Below, one piece after another: positions 22,711 through 31,077 of a stretch of 64,000 bases of DNA. The notes beneath the pieces are model-generated. The model was not told the DNA's origin and ran no database searches. It was given only the letters and a program-made list of their open reading frames with translations. The translations under genes and the position numbers were made by a program. The first letter of the stretch is position 1; each line of letters begins with the position of its first letter. This DNA comes from RUG12395 sp034178705 (GTDB taxonomy: Bacteria; Bacillota; Clostridia; Oscillospirales; CAG-272). The DNA lies in the NCBI GenBank assembly GCA_034178705.1, contig JAXFQY010000045.1, forward strand, positions 1 through 64,000. The letters are read 5' to 3'.

Positions 22711-24324
22711 TCAGGAAATCGCGGGATGTTCCTTGTACCACCGTTGCTTATTCTGATACATAAGCTCATCGGCTTTTTCAAAAAGCTGCTGACGGGAAAA
22801 GTCGGGGAAGTCGCTTGACAGGGCATAACCGGAGGCAAAGTAAAGCTCAGGAGAGGCTCCGGAATCGTTGTATGCCTTTGTTGCCGTCAGAAGAGAGGCA
22901 AGATATTTTTCAACCTTCTCACGATCGGCGGAGGTTACCAGAACGGCAAACTCATCCCCGCCCCATCGGCAAACCAGTTCATTGTTTGAAAAGGTGTTGC
23001 ACAGAATATCCGCAAAAGCAGACAGCAGCTTGTCTCCGGACTCGTGCCCCATTGTATCATTGATATACTTCAGACGGTTCAAATCCATCATGATGATCCC
23101 GGTCGGCTTTGTAAAGGGAGCATCGTTGCTGATCTCCTCATCCCACCGTCTCTTATTCTGCAAACCCGTATGCTCATCAATATAAGCACTTTTCCGGATA
23201 ACAAAAATTGTCTTGAAAAACCGAAAGAAAGTATAAATCAAGAGTGCGATAATCGTAAACAGGATGCCCGATGAGGATACTTTTAAGTAAAAATGGAACA
23301 GGTCAGACAACGTTCCCACAACAAGAAGAAGCAGCAGAAGATAGGAATCCCAGATATCCGTCTTTTTTCTGCGGAAAAAGAGCAATGTCACGACCGATGC
23401 CGCAAGATCCATCACAATCATTACATGACTCAGAAGCAGGATTTCACGCAATTCCGCCCAACCGAAGACCTGGCAAATCAAGGCGGCAAGAGCGCCAAAG
23501 CAGCTGAGCAACGCCGGAATCAGCAGGATCAATCTGCCCTTCTCCGAGCATTGTTCCCGTATGAAAAGGAGGAAAGGAATGCCGGCAAGGAATAAAGCGC
23601 CGAGCGTAATGTATCCGAGCGCCATCGGATTTTTCCCGAACATCAAAGGAGAAAAGCGGGTATCGGTAATCCTCCAGAGTCCGATCAGGAAGGCAAAGAA
23701 GCCAAGATAAAAAATATCCCAGGATAAGGTTTTTTTGCGAAAAACAAAATAGGGCTGGATCCCCATCAGCAAAAGCCCCATAATAATACACAGGGCAGAC
23801 AGCACAAGCTGCGGAAGATCTGCCTTCAGTCGAGCCATCACAATGGCATAGCGGGAACCGATCAAAAACTCTGTATTTCGATTCACCACGCTCTGGAAAA
23901 CAGGAGTTACGGTTATCCGAACTGCCCTTCCGCGGTCGGAGGGATATACAGGAATCATAACCCAGTTACTGCTCGGAGAATTTCCGACGCGGTTGCCTGC
24001 TCCGGGCTCCAAACTGTACATCAGTTCATCATCGAACCAAACCTCCGCATAATGATGAACCAAATAAAACGCAAGATAGCTTCCTCCCGGAGAAATATCC
24101 TCCATGGTCCATGTATACTCCTTACGGAGTCCGAGCGGTGCGGAGGGATCTGCCACTTCCTTTTCGGAATAGCCTGCTACCGTTTTATAAGAAAGACTGT
24201 CACGGGCACTGTAAATTGTATTGCTCTCAAAAAAGCACATATAAATCGCAAATAAAACAAACAGCGCCGCTACAACAGCAAAAACTGCCACGGTCACAAT
24301 TTGCATACCGGATTTCTGCCTCAT
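22711..24324 (-). CDS. Seven-transmembrane diguanylate cyclase (7TMR-DISM type GGDEF)
   Basis: A 537-residue protein: N-terminal membrane anchor (about 8-32), an extracytoplasmic jelly-roll-like domain (40-165, WFDDELMYS and RITVTPVFQ segments) resembling DISM ligand-binding domains, seven membrane helices (about 175-375), then a GGDEF domain (380-525) with YIDEHTGLQNKRRW, MMDLNRLKYINDTMGH and an intact GGDEF at 455-459. No RxxD inhibitory site lies before GGDEF. It should make c-di-GMP from two GTP in response to an outside signal, possibly a carbohydrate. The start (MRQKSGM) follows GAGGGGAAT; a longer form from 24387 lacks such a site. It has its own promoter at 24378-24406. Confidence 0.88.
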   Translation of the reverse strand: MRQKSGMQIVTVAVFAVVAALFVLFAIYMCFFESNTIYSARDSLSYKTVAGYSEKEVADPSAPLGLRKEYTWTMEDISPGGSYLAFYLVHHYAEVWFDDELMYSLEPGAGNRVGNSPSSNWVMIPVYPSDRGRAVRITVTPVFQSVVNRNTEFLIGSRYAIVMARLKADLPQLVLSALCIIMGLLLMGIQPYFVFRKKTLSWDIFYLGFFAFLIGLWRITDTRFSPLMFGKNPMALGYITLGALFLAGIPFLLFIREQCSEKGRLILLIPALLSCFGALAALICQVFGWAELREILLLSHVMIVMDLAASVVTLLFFRRKKTDIWDSYLLLLLLVVGTLSDLFHFYLKVSSSGILFTIIALLIYTFFRFFKTIFVIRKSAYIDEHTGLQNKRRWDEEISNDAPFTKPTGIIMMDLNRLKYINDTMGHESGDKLLSAFADILCNTFSNNELVCRWGGDEFAVLVTSADREKVEKYLASLLTATKAYNDSGASPELYFASGYALSSDFPDFSRQQLFEKADELMYQNKQRWYKEHPAIS

Positions 24325-24377
24325 GATACAATTCCCCTCAATTGCAGATATAATTCTAAAATATTCTCTATTAGTAT

Positions 24378-24406
24378 AGTATATCATGCGGTTTCCTTAT
24401 TTTCAA
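24378..24406 (-). promoter_or_regulatory. Predicted promoter of the 7TM diguanylate cyclase
   Basis: Minus strand: -35 TTGAAA (24406-24401), 17-base spacer, -10 TATACT (24383-24378), about 54 bases before the start codon. Confidence 0.65.
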
Positions 24407-24491
24407 GTAAAAGGAAAAAGAAAATCCGGTCTTTATCCACCGGCAAGAAGAAATTGATCGATATAAATCAATATTTTTAATGCATTCTGCC

Positions 24492-24590
24492 TCAACGCCG
24501 TCTGATCATTTTGAGTGACTCCGGCTTGAAAATCCAGGAACAGCGATAAATACCGTATTCGTCTGCCTCATCAAAACAGATCTTTGTCAT
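24492..24590 (-). other. Possible short reading frame of 32 codons
   Basis: Minus-strand frame opening MTKICFDEADEYGIYRC with near-natural amino-acid composition but no good ribosome-binding site close to the ATG. It could be a gene remnant, a small protein or chance. It lies in the 24407-24829 spacer, which otherwise holds an imperfect repeat of CGATTGGTTT (24737-24765), an inverted repeat (24664-24710) and a perfect 8-base hairpin (24781-24805). Confidence 0.2.
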
Positions 24591-24663
24591 TTCTGGCGAT
24601 TCTTATCCTCTCCCCGAGGTTACAGGGGCACAGGAAGAAAAAGCAGAATCCCTTTAATATTAC

Positions 24664-24710
24664 AATCCCCATAGAGCAGCCAAAAGGAGCAAGGCCACAC
24701 TATGGGGATT
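24664..24710. repeat. Inverted repeat AATCCCCATAG with 25-base loop
   Basis: Perfect 11-base arms at 24664-24674 and 24700-24710. No T run follows on either strand, so it is not a standard intrinsic terminator. It lies downstream of the BNR-protein gene and may be an RNA stem or a recognition site. Confidence 0.5.
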
Positions 24711-24829
24711 GAATCTTAGTAACGCCCACGCGTTTCCGATTGGTTTCGATTGGTTTTCGATTGGATGATACACGCCTCACCGGCAAAGCAAAAAGCTCTT
24801 TGCCGAACTTTCTCAGAAGAAAGCGGAGG

Positions 24830-26926
24830 TTATTTTTTCTTTCTGACGGTAAGGACAGCGGCAATAACAGCAATCGCAGCGGCAGCACATGCGGCTGCGC
24901 AAACCGCAAGCAACGAACGGTTCGAGGAGGAATCCGACGGGGCGGGAAGGTCCGTCGACACTGTTGCAGACTCAGAGGGATCGCTTGTCTGCAGCATTGA
25001 CGTTGTCTGCGAAAGATCAGCAGAAACCTCAGAAGAATCCGTTACAAGCGGAAGGGGATCGGCAGCGGCAGTATCCACAAGACGGACACGCAGCCATGTC
25101 GTCTTATCGGATTCATTTGTGCCGTCAAAGGTATCAAACTTTGCTGATGCACCCTCGTCAACATTCTGAAGCTTGACAAATACGGCAAGCTCCTCTTCCG
25201 CTGTGATGTTCAGCAATTCCCGCGGCAAAGAAAGCTCATGTACAATTCCTTCATCGGTATCGGAGGAATTGTTCAAAGTGCCATATACCCGTGTGGCACA
25301 GGGAATGGTATCCGCATCCAATGCGCTTCTCTTTCCGTCGGAATCGGTATACTGGGCACTCTCTATCCCCTCGGCAGAGAGCACAAGCTTGATCTGTTCT
25401 TTCCCGCCCGTACGGGCAAGGGTTACTGTTATTTTATCGGTTTTCTGCAGATCGTAATCAAGGCGTTCGGAAAGCAAATAAATGCTTTCGGTGTCATGGG
25501 CAAAGCGAAGCGATGCCTGCGCCTGAGAGTCACTGCCGACGAACAGTGCGTCTGTATTGTCCCACCAATCGTTTGTCCTTCCGTCCAGAGTAACAGCGGC
25601 CCGTTTGGCATCAACCCTGTGGTTCAAAACCACCTCGGCAATCGCAAGTCCGTTCGTTCGGAGGTTATTGACAACATTCGGCTCGACAATCACATCTCCG
25701 GCCGATATCAGAGCCGTATGTGTTCCCGTAATCTCAATGGAGCCCCACAACCCGGCAACATCCTTCCCCAAGGGGAGAAACGTCCGGTTTGTGTAAAGCT
25801 CTGTCGCGGTTTCATTCCCCAAGAAAACCTTCATTTGCTTGGAAGCAAAAAGCGAAACCAGGATCTCCCCGGAGGGGAACTGCGCCAGATACGGACCGGC
25901 TGCGGTCACTATATTGTTGGTGCGGTCTGAGGGACCGTACTCATCCATGGCCAGCTCGGTTGCAAAAAAATCATGAGAACGGATCAGGGTCAGGCGGTGT
26001 CCCCCCGCAGGCCACTTGCTCTCCGCTGCCATGGCAATCGTTTTCCCATCATGCAGCAGAATGGCAACCGGCATCTGATCGGTCATGATGGCAATGCCAT
26101 TATAATCATAGATCTTCTGCTGGGCAATCCGAGTTGCCTCATACGGATAGGAAAGTGCATCCGGCTCCCAGGTCACGCCGTTATCCTTCGAAACAAGCAT
26201 CGCGATTCCGCTTGAAACCTCGCTGCCCATCTGGGTCTTGAAAATAGCATCCTTCGGTCCGCTGTGGGTCAGATACATCTGAAGATCGCCGTTCGGAAGC
26301 TGAAGGAAGCTCGGTTCCCAGACACGGCTGTGATAGACAATGTTTTCCTCCGTCCATGTCAGCCCCTTGTCATGGGAAATTTTCACTGCGATTCCGCGCT
26401 CCTCCATATTGAAGCGGCTGGGTGCCTGTGTTCCTTCCAGCGGTCTGAAAATTGCCGCCGCAACAAGATCACCGTTTTCCAGTAAGATAGCATCGCAGGT
26501 GGCATAGGCGCGTTTATATTTCCCATCCTGCACCAGTTTCTGCTTGAAAAGGACAACCGGCTCTCCCCAATTTCGTCCGTCTGTGCTTTTCGCATAGTAG
26601 ACATTCGGTCCCCATCTGCCGTTCTGGAAGAAAAGAATATAATCGTCCTCGGCAAGCTTTTTAATGCGGGGATACCAAAGATATCCGGTAAGTAGCCCCA
26701 TATCCTTTGCGGTCATCGTATAGGAATTCCGGAAATTCGTTTCAATTGTGCTTTGCTCCGTTTCCCCCGCATGGTCATCGGTCAGAGTATTCGTATCGTT
26801 CAGCTCTCCGATCGAATGAAGCCCGCCGTTCGGCTTCGTCCCCTCCTGCGCTACGGCAGGAAAGGCGGAAGAGAGGGCGGCAACACCGAGAAGAAGGGAG
26901 AGAATGGCCCGCAGTCGTCTTTTCAT
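24830..26926 (-). CDS. BNR-repeat sialidase-like surface protein with CBM9-like domain
   Basis: A 698-residue secreted, membrane-anchored protein. Signal peptide at 1-27 from the chosen start MKRRLRAILS; an ATG 21 bases upstream overlaps the likely ribosome-binding region. A six-bladed beta-propeller-like part (about 70-430) has three Asp boxes (STDGRNW, SHDKGLTW, SKDNGVTW), as in exo-sialidases and related glycosidases. A second domain (about 445-610) opens VTLDGRTNDWWDN and resembles CBM9-like sugar-binding domains. A Ser/Thr/Asp-rich linker, membrane helix and RKKK end the protein. The sialidase Arg triad was not verified, so the substrate is uncertain. Promoter TTGTAA-17-TATAAT lies just upstream. 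Confidence 0.72.
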   Translation of the reverse strand: MKRRLRAILSLLLGVAALSSAFPAVAQEGTKPNGGLHSIGELNDTNTLTDDHAGETEQSTIETNFRNSYTMTAKDMGLLTGYLWYPRIKKLAEDDYILFFQNGRWGPNVYYAKSTDGRNWGEPVVLFKQKLVQDGKYKRAYATCDAILLENGDLVAAAIFRPLEGTQAPSRFNMEERGIAVKISHDKGLTWTEENIVYHSRVWEPSFLQLPNGDLQMYLTHSGPKDAIFKTQMGSEVSSGIAMLVSKDNGVTWEPDALSYPYEATRIAQQKIYDYNGIAIMTDQMPVAILLHDGKTIAMAAESKWPAGGHRLTLIRSHDFFATELAMDEYGPSDRTNNIVTAAGPYLAQFPSGEILVSLFASKQMKVFLGNETATELYTNRTFLPLGKDVAGLWGSIEITGTHTALISAGDVIVEPNVVNNLRTNGLAIAEVVLNHRVDAKRAAVTLDGRTNDWWDNTDALFVGSDSQAQASLRFAHDTESIYLLSERLDYDLQKTDKITVTLARTGGKEQIKLVLSAEGIESAQYTDSDGKRSALDADTIPCATRVYGTLNNSSDTDEGIVHELSLPRELLNITAEEELAVFVKLQNVDEGASAKFDTFDGTNESDKTTWLRVRLVDTAAADPLPLVTDSSEVSADLSQTTSMLQTSDPSESATVSTDLPAPSDSSSNRSLLAVCAAACAAAAIAVIAAVLTVRKKK

Positions 26927-26985
26927 TTTTTCCCAATTACCTTTCATATTTTTTACAACCGTCAGACTATTTCAGCCTATTATTG

Positions 26986-27014
26986 ATTATACCGGATTTT
27001 CCGCTGCTTTACAA
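26986..27014 (-). promoter_or_regulatory. Predicted promoter of the BNR-repeat protein
   Basis: Minus strand: -35 TTGTAA (27014-27009), 17-base spacer, -10 TATAAT (26991-26986), 60 bases before the start codon. Confidence 0.62.
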
Positions 27015-27138
27015 GACAATCTCAACAAAGACTGAGGACAAATATTGCGGATATTTTTATCCGTTTTTTTGTCTTTTTTGAAAAATCAGATTTTGGCAAA
27101 TCCTTCGGAAAGGCAAAATCCGAATTACGGATTATCAA

Positions 27139-27741
27139 TTATTTAAGGAAAACGAAAATTTCTGCCAGATCCGGGTCAAACTGTTTTCCGGCTTCCCTGC
27201 AGATTTCCTCCAACGCCTCTTCGACGGTCAGCTTTTTCTTGTACGGCCGATCCTCAATCATAGCATCATAAGCATCGGCAACGGCAATAATCCGAGCATA
27301 TAGAGGGATCTCCTCTCCTTTCAGCTGAAAGGGGTACCCTGTTCCATCCCAGCGTTCATGATGGTACAGACAGCATGACGCCATCACATCCCCTATATCC
27401 GGGCTGCTCTTCAACGCGCACACACACAGCTTTTCCTTCACCATACCGGCACCGAGCACGGTATGAAGGCGGGCAAGCTTTCTTTCCTCATCGCTGAAAA
27501 CGGCAGGACTTAACCACAATTCATCAACGATTGCCGATTTCCCGATATCATGATACCGACCGAGAAAGCCGGCATGATCATAACCGGGCAGATCCCATTG
27601 CAAAAAAAGTCCTTTTCTCTGAAGTTGCCGGATTCTTTCAACCATAATCCGGACATACTTTTCAACATCCTTCCCATGTTCTTTGAGAAACTGCGGCAGT
27701 CTATCAAAATATGTTTCCAGTGCATCCATGCTGTACTGCAT
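27139..27741 (-). CDS. Small HD-GYP domain phosphodiesterase
   Basis: A 200-residue cytoplasmic protein made of little more than an HD-GYP domain. RYHDIGKSAI carries the HD pair (His64-Asp65); HHERWDGTGYP (127-137) is the HHExxDGxGYP signature; RIIAVADAYDAM follows with the last metal-binding Asp. Such proteins hydrolyse c-di-GMP, or in some cases other cyclic dinucleotides. There is no sensor or receiver domain, only a short helical N-terminus (1-55). The start at 27741 follows AGGAGGAG, better than the longer reading frame to 27795. It is the third c-di-GMP turnover gene type in this region. A promoter was not confidently found. Confidence 0.82.
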   Translation of the reverse strand: MQYSMDALETYFDRLPQFLKEHGKDVEKYVRIMVERIRQLQRKGLFLQWDLPGYDHAGFLGRYHDIGKSAIVDELWLSPAVFSDEERKLARLHTVLGAGMVKEKLCVCALKSSPDIGDVMASCCLYHHERWDGTGYPFQLKGEEIPLYARIIAVADAYDAMIEDRPYKKKLTVEEALEEICREAGKQFDPDLAEIFVFLK

Positions 27742-27995
27742 ATTTCTCCTCCTGTCTTCAAACGGAATCAATTCCACTGAAATCCACCATAGCACAATCC
27801 CGGAATTCTGTTTGCCAATCCATAACGAAGTTTCCTGTTTTATAAAAAGAAACAGGGGCCCGTCATCACGCTCATTTCATGCGCTTGAATTTATAATAAA
27901 ACAATATACCATGTTTTGGCAAAAAAATCAATATGGATTTTCATAAAAAAGCAAAAAATCCCCAATTTTTTTCACAGCTTTTTTTCATAAAAATA
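27742..27995. other. Divergent intergenic region between HD-GYP and pyrH genes
   Basis: AT-rich region between divergent genes. It contains a 7-base-pair hairpin (CCTGTTT/AAACAGG, 27834-27856) and the pyrH promoter at its right end. No gene was recognised. Confidence 0.4.
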
Positions 27996-28024
27996 TTTAC
28001 AAATCCCTCCTTATCGTATAAAAT
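27996..28024 (+). promoter_or_regulatory. Promoter of the pyrH-frr operon
   Basis: -35 TTTACA (27996-28001), 17-base spacer, -10 TAAAAT (28019-28024), about 36 bases before the pyrH ATG. Confidence 0.7.
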
Positions 28025-28060
28025 ATAGAATGTATAATTATGTTCGGAGAGGAACAAAAA

Positions 28061-28783
28061 ATGCAGAAAGATCTGAAATACAAACGCATTCTGCTGAAAC
28101 TGTCCGGGGAAGCGCTGTCTGCCGGGGCAGGCGGAATTCTCGATCACGCCTTTATCGGACGGATTGCCACTGTCGTGAAAAAGTGCACAGATTCCGGCGC
28201 GGAGGTTGCGATTATTGTCGGTGCGGGAAACATCTGGCGCGGCAGACAGGGGTTGGACATGGACCCGGTCCGTGCGGACCATATGGGTATGCTTGCCACC
28301 GCGATCAATGCCCTCGGACTTCAGGACGGCTTTGCTCACGCAGGAATCGACTGCCGTGTGATGACGGCGGTGGAAATGCCGCAGTTCGCGGAACTGTATG
28401 TACCGCGTAACGCCATTGCTCACCTTTCTGCGGGTAGAGTTGTGATCCTCGGATGCGGAACCGGACTTCCCTTTTTCTCCACAGATACGGCGGCTGCGCT
28501 TCGCGCTGCAGAGCTTAAGGCCGACATGATTCTGATGGCGAAAAACATTGACGGAATCTACACCGCAGATCCGAAGCTTGATCCGAGCGCACGCAAACTG
28601 AACAGAATCTCCTATGCTGAAATCATGGAGCAGAATCTCAGGGCAATCGACACAACCGCAACCGTATTCTGCCGCGAGCACGCCATTCCGTTGCTGGTTT
28701 TCGGTCTATCCGATCCGGAAAATATCTATCGCGCCGTCATGGGCGAAGAAATCGGTACCGTTGTTTACGAATCCAATCATTGA
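28061..28783 (+). CDS. pyrH: UMP kinase
   Basis: A 240-residue bacterial UMP kinase of the amino-acid kinase fold, which phosphorylates UMP to UDP with ATP. Seen: YKRILLKLSGEAL at the N-terminus (phosphate-binding lysines), VGAGNIWRG, the UMP-binding MGMLATAINALGLQD, and FFSTDTAAALRAAE near the middle, with AKNIDGIYTADPK. Usual length for the family. The start at 28061 follows GGAGAGGA; an ATG 21 bases upstream lies before that site. First gene of the run with frr 20 bases downstream, the usual bacterial order. rpsB and tsf, which often precede it, are not adjacent here. Confidence 0.95.
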   Translation: MQKDLKYKRILLKLSGEALSAGAGGILDHAFIGRIATVVKKCTDSGAEVAIIVGAGNIWRGRQGLDMDPVRADHMGMLATAINALGLQDGFAHAGIDCRVMTAVEMPQFAELYVPRNAIAHLSAGRVVILGCGTGLPFFSTDTAAALRAAELKADMILMAKNIDGIYTADPKLDPSARKLNRISYAEIMEQNLRAIDTTATVFCREHAIPLLVFGLSDPENIYRAVMGEEIGTVVYESNH

Positions 28784-28803
28784 TCATAAAAGGAGGAAAC
28801 ATC

Positions 28804-29358
28804 ATGAGCTACGATACAAAAGAGCTGGAAGCGAAAATGAAAAAGACAATTGAGAATTATAAGGAGGAACTTGTCGTGATTCGTGCCGGCAGAGCAAATC
28901 CCGAAATTCTCAACCGGATCACCGCCGACTATTACGGGACACCGACACCGATTCCGCAGATGGCCCAGGTCAGTATGCCCGACGCGCGCACGCTTGCCAT
29001 TCAGCCCTGGGACACGCAGTCCGCAAAACTCATTGAAAAGGCAATCCTTGCGTCCGACATCGGCATCACTCCGATCAGCGACGGAAGAATTATCCGCTTA
29101 ACCTTCCAGCCGCCCACGGAGGAGCGCCGTCGCGAAATGCAGAAAGAAATTGCGAAGCTCGGCGAAGAAAAGAAAGTTGCCATCCGCAATATCCGGCGTG
29201 AAGGAAACGATAAGGCACAGAAGCAAAAGAAAAACGGCGAGCTGACCGAGGATGAGTTGAAAGCCGCAGAAAAAAGCATTCAGGACGTCACCGATAAATA
29301 CATCAAGCAGGTCGACGAGCTTACGGCAGCAAAGAACAAAGAGATCATGTCCATCTGA
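28804..29358 (+). CDS. frr: Ribosome recycling factor
   Basis: A 184-residue protein matching ribosome recycling factor, which with EF-G splits the post-termination ribosome. Family segments are clear: VIRAGRANPEIL, the conserved YYGTPTPIPQMA, TLAIQPWD, and RIIRLTFQPPTEERR, followed by VAIRNIRREGNDK. Length is standard. The ATG at 28804 follows AAAGGAGGAAAC, 20 bases after pyrH. A GC-rich hairpin follows, which may lower expression of the downstream lipid and isoprenoid genes. Confidence 0.96.
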   Translation: MSYDTKELEAKMKKTIENYKEELVVIRAGRANPEILNRITADYYGTPTPIPQMAQVSMPDARTLAIQPWDTQSAKLIEKAILASDIGITPISDGRIIRLTFQPPTEERRREMQKEIAKLGEEKKVAIRNIRREGNDKAQKQKKNGELTEDELKAAEKSIQDVTDKYIKQVDELTAAKNKEIMSI

Positions 29359-29369
29359 CAGCCGCAGGA

Positions 29370-29397
29370 CGGGGCGGGAAATCCGCCCCGTTTCTCC
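29370..29397 (+). terminator. Weak terminator-like hairpin after frr
   Basis: Stem CGGGGCGG/CCGCCCCG with 5-base loop followed by TTTCTCC. The T run is short, so partial termination between frr and uppS is more likely than full. Confidence 0.5.
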
Positions 29398-29427
29398 ATT
29401 TCATGACAATGCGCAGGGGGTATCGCA

Positions 29428-30189
29428 ATGGGGATATTCAGAAAAAAAACAGTCTTGCCGGCAGCAGAGACACAATCCGTCAGGGAATCGCTGATTCTTG
29501 ACGGGAAACTGCGTCACATTGCCTTCATTATGGATGGAAACGGCAGATGGGCCCAGCATCGCGGCAAGCAACGCCCCATGGGGCACGTCGAAGGAATGAA
29601 GACCTTTGACCGGATCATGAACCACTGTTCGGACCTCGGAATACCGCACGTAACCGTATATGCTTTTTCCACAGAAAACTGGAAGCGGCCGCAAGCGGAA
29701 ATCGATACAATCATGCGCCTGCTTTCCTCCTACATTGACCGCGCGATCAATGAGCTGGAGGCGCACAGAACCGAGTATCATTTTATCGGAGACAAAGCCC
29801 CGCTCTCTCCGGCGCTCAGGGAAAAGGCAGAATACCTGGAACGGATATCAAAAGGGCTTCCGCTGACGCTGAATATCGGGTTAAATTACGGAAGCCATGC
29901 GGAGCTGGTGATGGCGTATAACCGGTTGCTTGCGGAAGGGAAAACCGAAGTAACCGAAGAAGATATCGCCGGAGCGCTTTACACCGCGCACAGTCCCTAT
30001 CCGGATCTTCTCATCCGCACCGGAGGGGAATACCGGTTATCGAATTTCCTTCTCTGGCAGCTTGCGTATACAGAGCTGTATTTCACAGACATTCTCTGGC
30101 CGGATCTTACAAACGACCGGCTTGACGATATCATCCGCGAATTTCTGCATCGCCACCGTACCTACGGCGGCGTAAAAAAAGGCACATAA
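29428..30189 (+). CDS. uppS: Isoprenyl transferase (undecaprenyl diphosphate synthase)
   Basis: A 253-residue cis-prenyltransferase that extends farnesyl diphosphate with isopentenyl diphosphate to the C55 carrier for cell-wall and surface-polysaccharide synthesis. Signatures: FIMDGNGRWA (with the catalytic Asp), VTVYAFSTENWKRP, and DLLIRTGGEYRLSNFLLWQ near the C-terminus. It has about 20 more N-terminal residues than the shortest members. The start follows CAGGGGGTAT. Next gene cdsA begins 13 bases later. Carrier lipid from this gene would feed the TagO-like enzyme encoded at 38990-40126. Confidence 0.94.
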   Translation: MGIFRKKTVLPAAETQSVRESLILDGKLRHIAFIMDGNGRWAQHRGKQRPMGHVEGMKTFDRIMNHCSDLGIPHVTVYAFSTENWKRPQAEIDTIMRLLSSYIDRAINELEAHRTEYHFIGDKAPLSPALREKAEYLERISKGLPLTLNIGLNYGSHAELVMAYNRLLAEGKTEVTEEDIAGALYTAHSPYPDLLIRTGGEYRLSNFLLWQLAYTELYFTDILWPDLTNDRLDDIIREFLHRHRTYGGVKKGT

Positions 30190-30202
30190 GGAAGAACCCG
30201 CC

Positions 30203-31036
30203 ATGTTGAAAAGAATTATTACCGGGACTTGTCTCGTCCTTTTTCTGCTGATTCCCTCTTTTTTGTTCATGGACACCCTGTTTCTGCCCGCTATGCTGGC
30301 ACTTCTCAGTGCCATCGGCGTTTTTGAGATGCTGCGGTGTATCGGTCAGCAGAAAAACTATCTTCTTGCGATTCCGGCCTATCTTGTTGCCCTTGCCGCC
30401 CCCTTCGGTGCTTACTATGCAGATATTCAGAAGCAATTCTTCCCCGCCGCGCTGATTACCGTTGTTCTTTCCATGTTTTTTCTGCTTTCCCTCTGCGTTT
30501 TTCTGCCGGAAAAGAATACCCCGAACAGCGTTGCTCTTACCTTTCTGCTCTGTACTTATGTTGTGGTCGGTTTCTGTTCTGTCGGATTTCTCGCGAAAAA
30601 CGAGGACGCAAAGCTGATTTATCCGATGATTTTTCTCGGCTCCTTTGTTACCGACGTCTTTTGCTACTTTACCGGTATCCTGTTTGGCAAGCACAAGCTC
30701 ATTCCCCGCATTTCCCCCCATAAAACAATCGAGGGCTCAATCGGGGGAACGGTTTGCTGTATGTTCGCCTTCCTCCTTTACGGATTTGCCATCTCCCGCT
30801 TTTTTGACTGCAAAGCGGATTATTTTGCTCTTGCCGTCACCGGTTTTATCCTTGCACTGATTTCTCAGCTCGGAGATTTAATCGCATCTTCCGTTAAACG
30901 CTGCTTCGGTGTAAAGGATTACGGAAAGATTTTCCCCGGTCACGGAGGAGTAATGGACCGTTTTGATTCTTTCATTGCGGTTGCCGGCTTTCTTGCGATT
31001 ATCAGCACACAGCTGAAAATCGACTTTTTCCATTGA
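30203..31036 (+). CDS. cdsA: Phosphatidate cytidylyltransferase
   Basis: A 277-residue integral membrane enzyme that makes CDP-diacylglycerol from phosphatidic acid and CTP. It has about eight hydrophobic segments and the CDP-alcohol signature near the C-terminus, SSVKRCFGVKDYGKIFPGHG followed by GVMDRFDS, plus SPHKTIEGSIGG. Position between uppS and dxr is classic for Bacillota. Confidence 0.94.
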   Translation: MLKRIITGTCLVLFLLIPSFLFMDTLFLPAMLALLSAIGVFEMLRCIGQQKNYLLAIPAYLVALAAPFGAYYADIQKQFFPAALITVVLSMFFLLSLCVFLPEKNTPNSVALTFLLCTYVVVGFCSVGFLAKNEDAKLIYPMIFLGSFVTDVFCYFTGILFGKHKLIPRISPHKTIEGSIGGTVCCMFAFLLYGFAISRFFDCKADYFALAVTGFILALISQLGDLIASSVKRCFGVKDYGKIFPGHGGVMDRFDSFIAVAGFLAIISTQLKIDFFH

Positions 31037-31077
31037 ACGGAGATTGGATGCCATTCGTGCATCCGGGGTATTCTATT

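Noticed and set aside
24664..24710. Inverted repeat as terminator of the BNR gene
   Set aside because: There is no T run on either side; kept as a repeat only.
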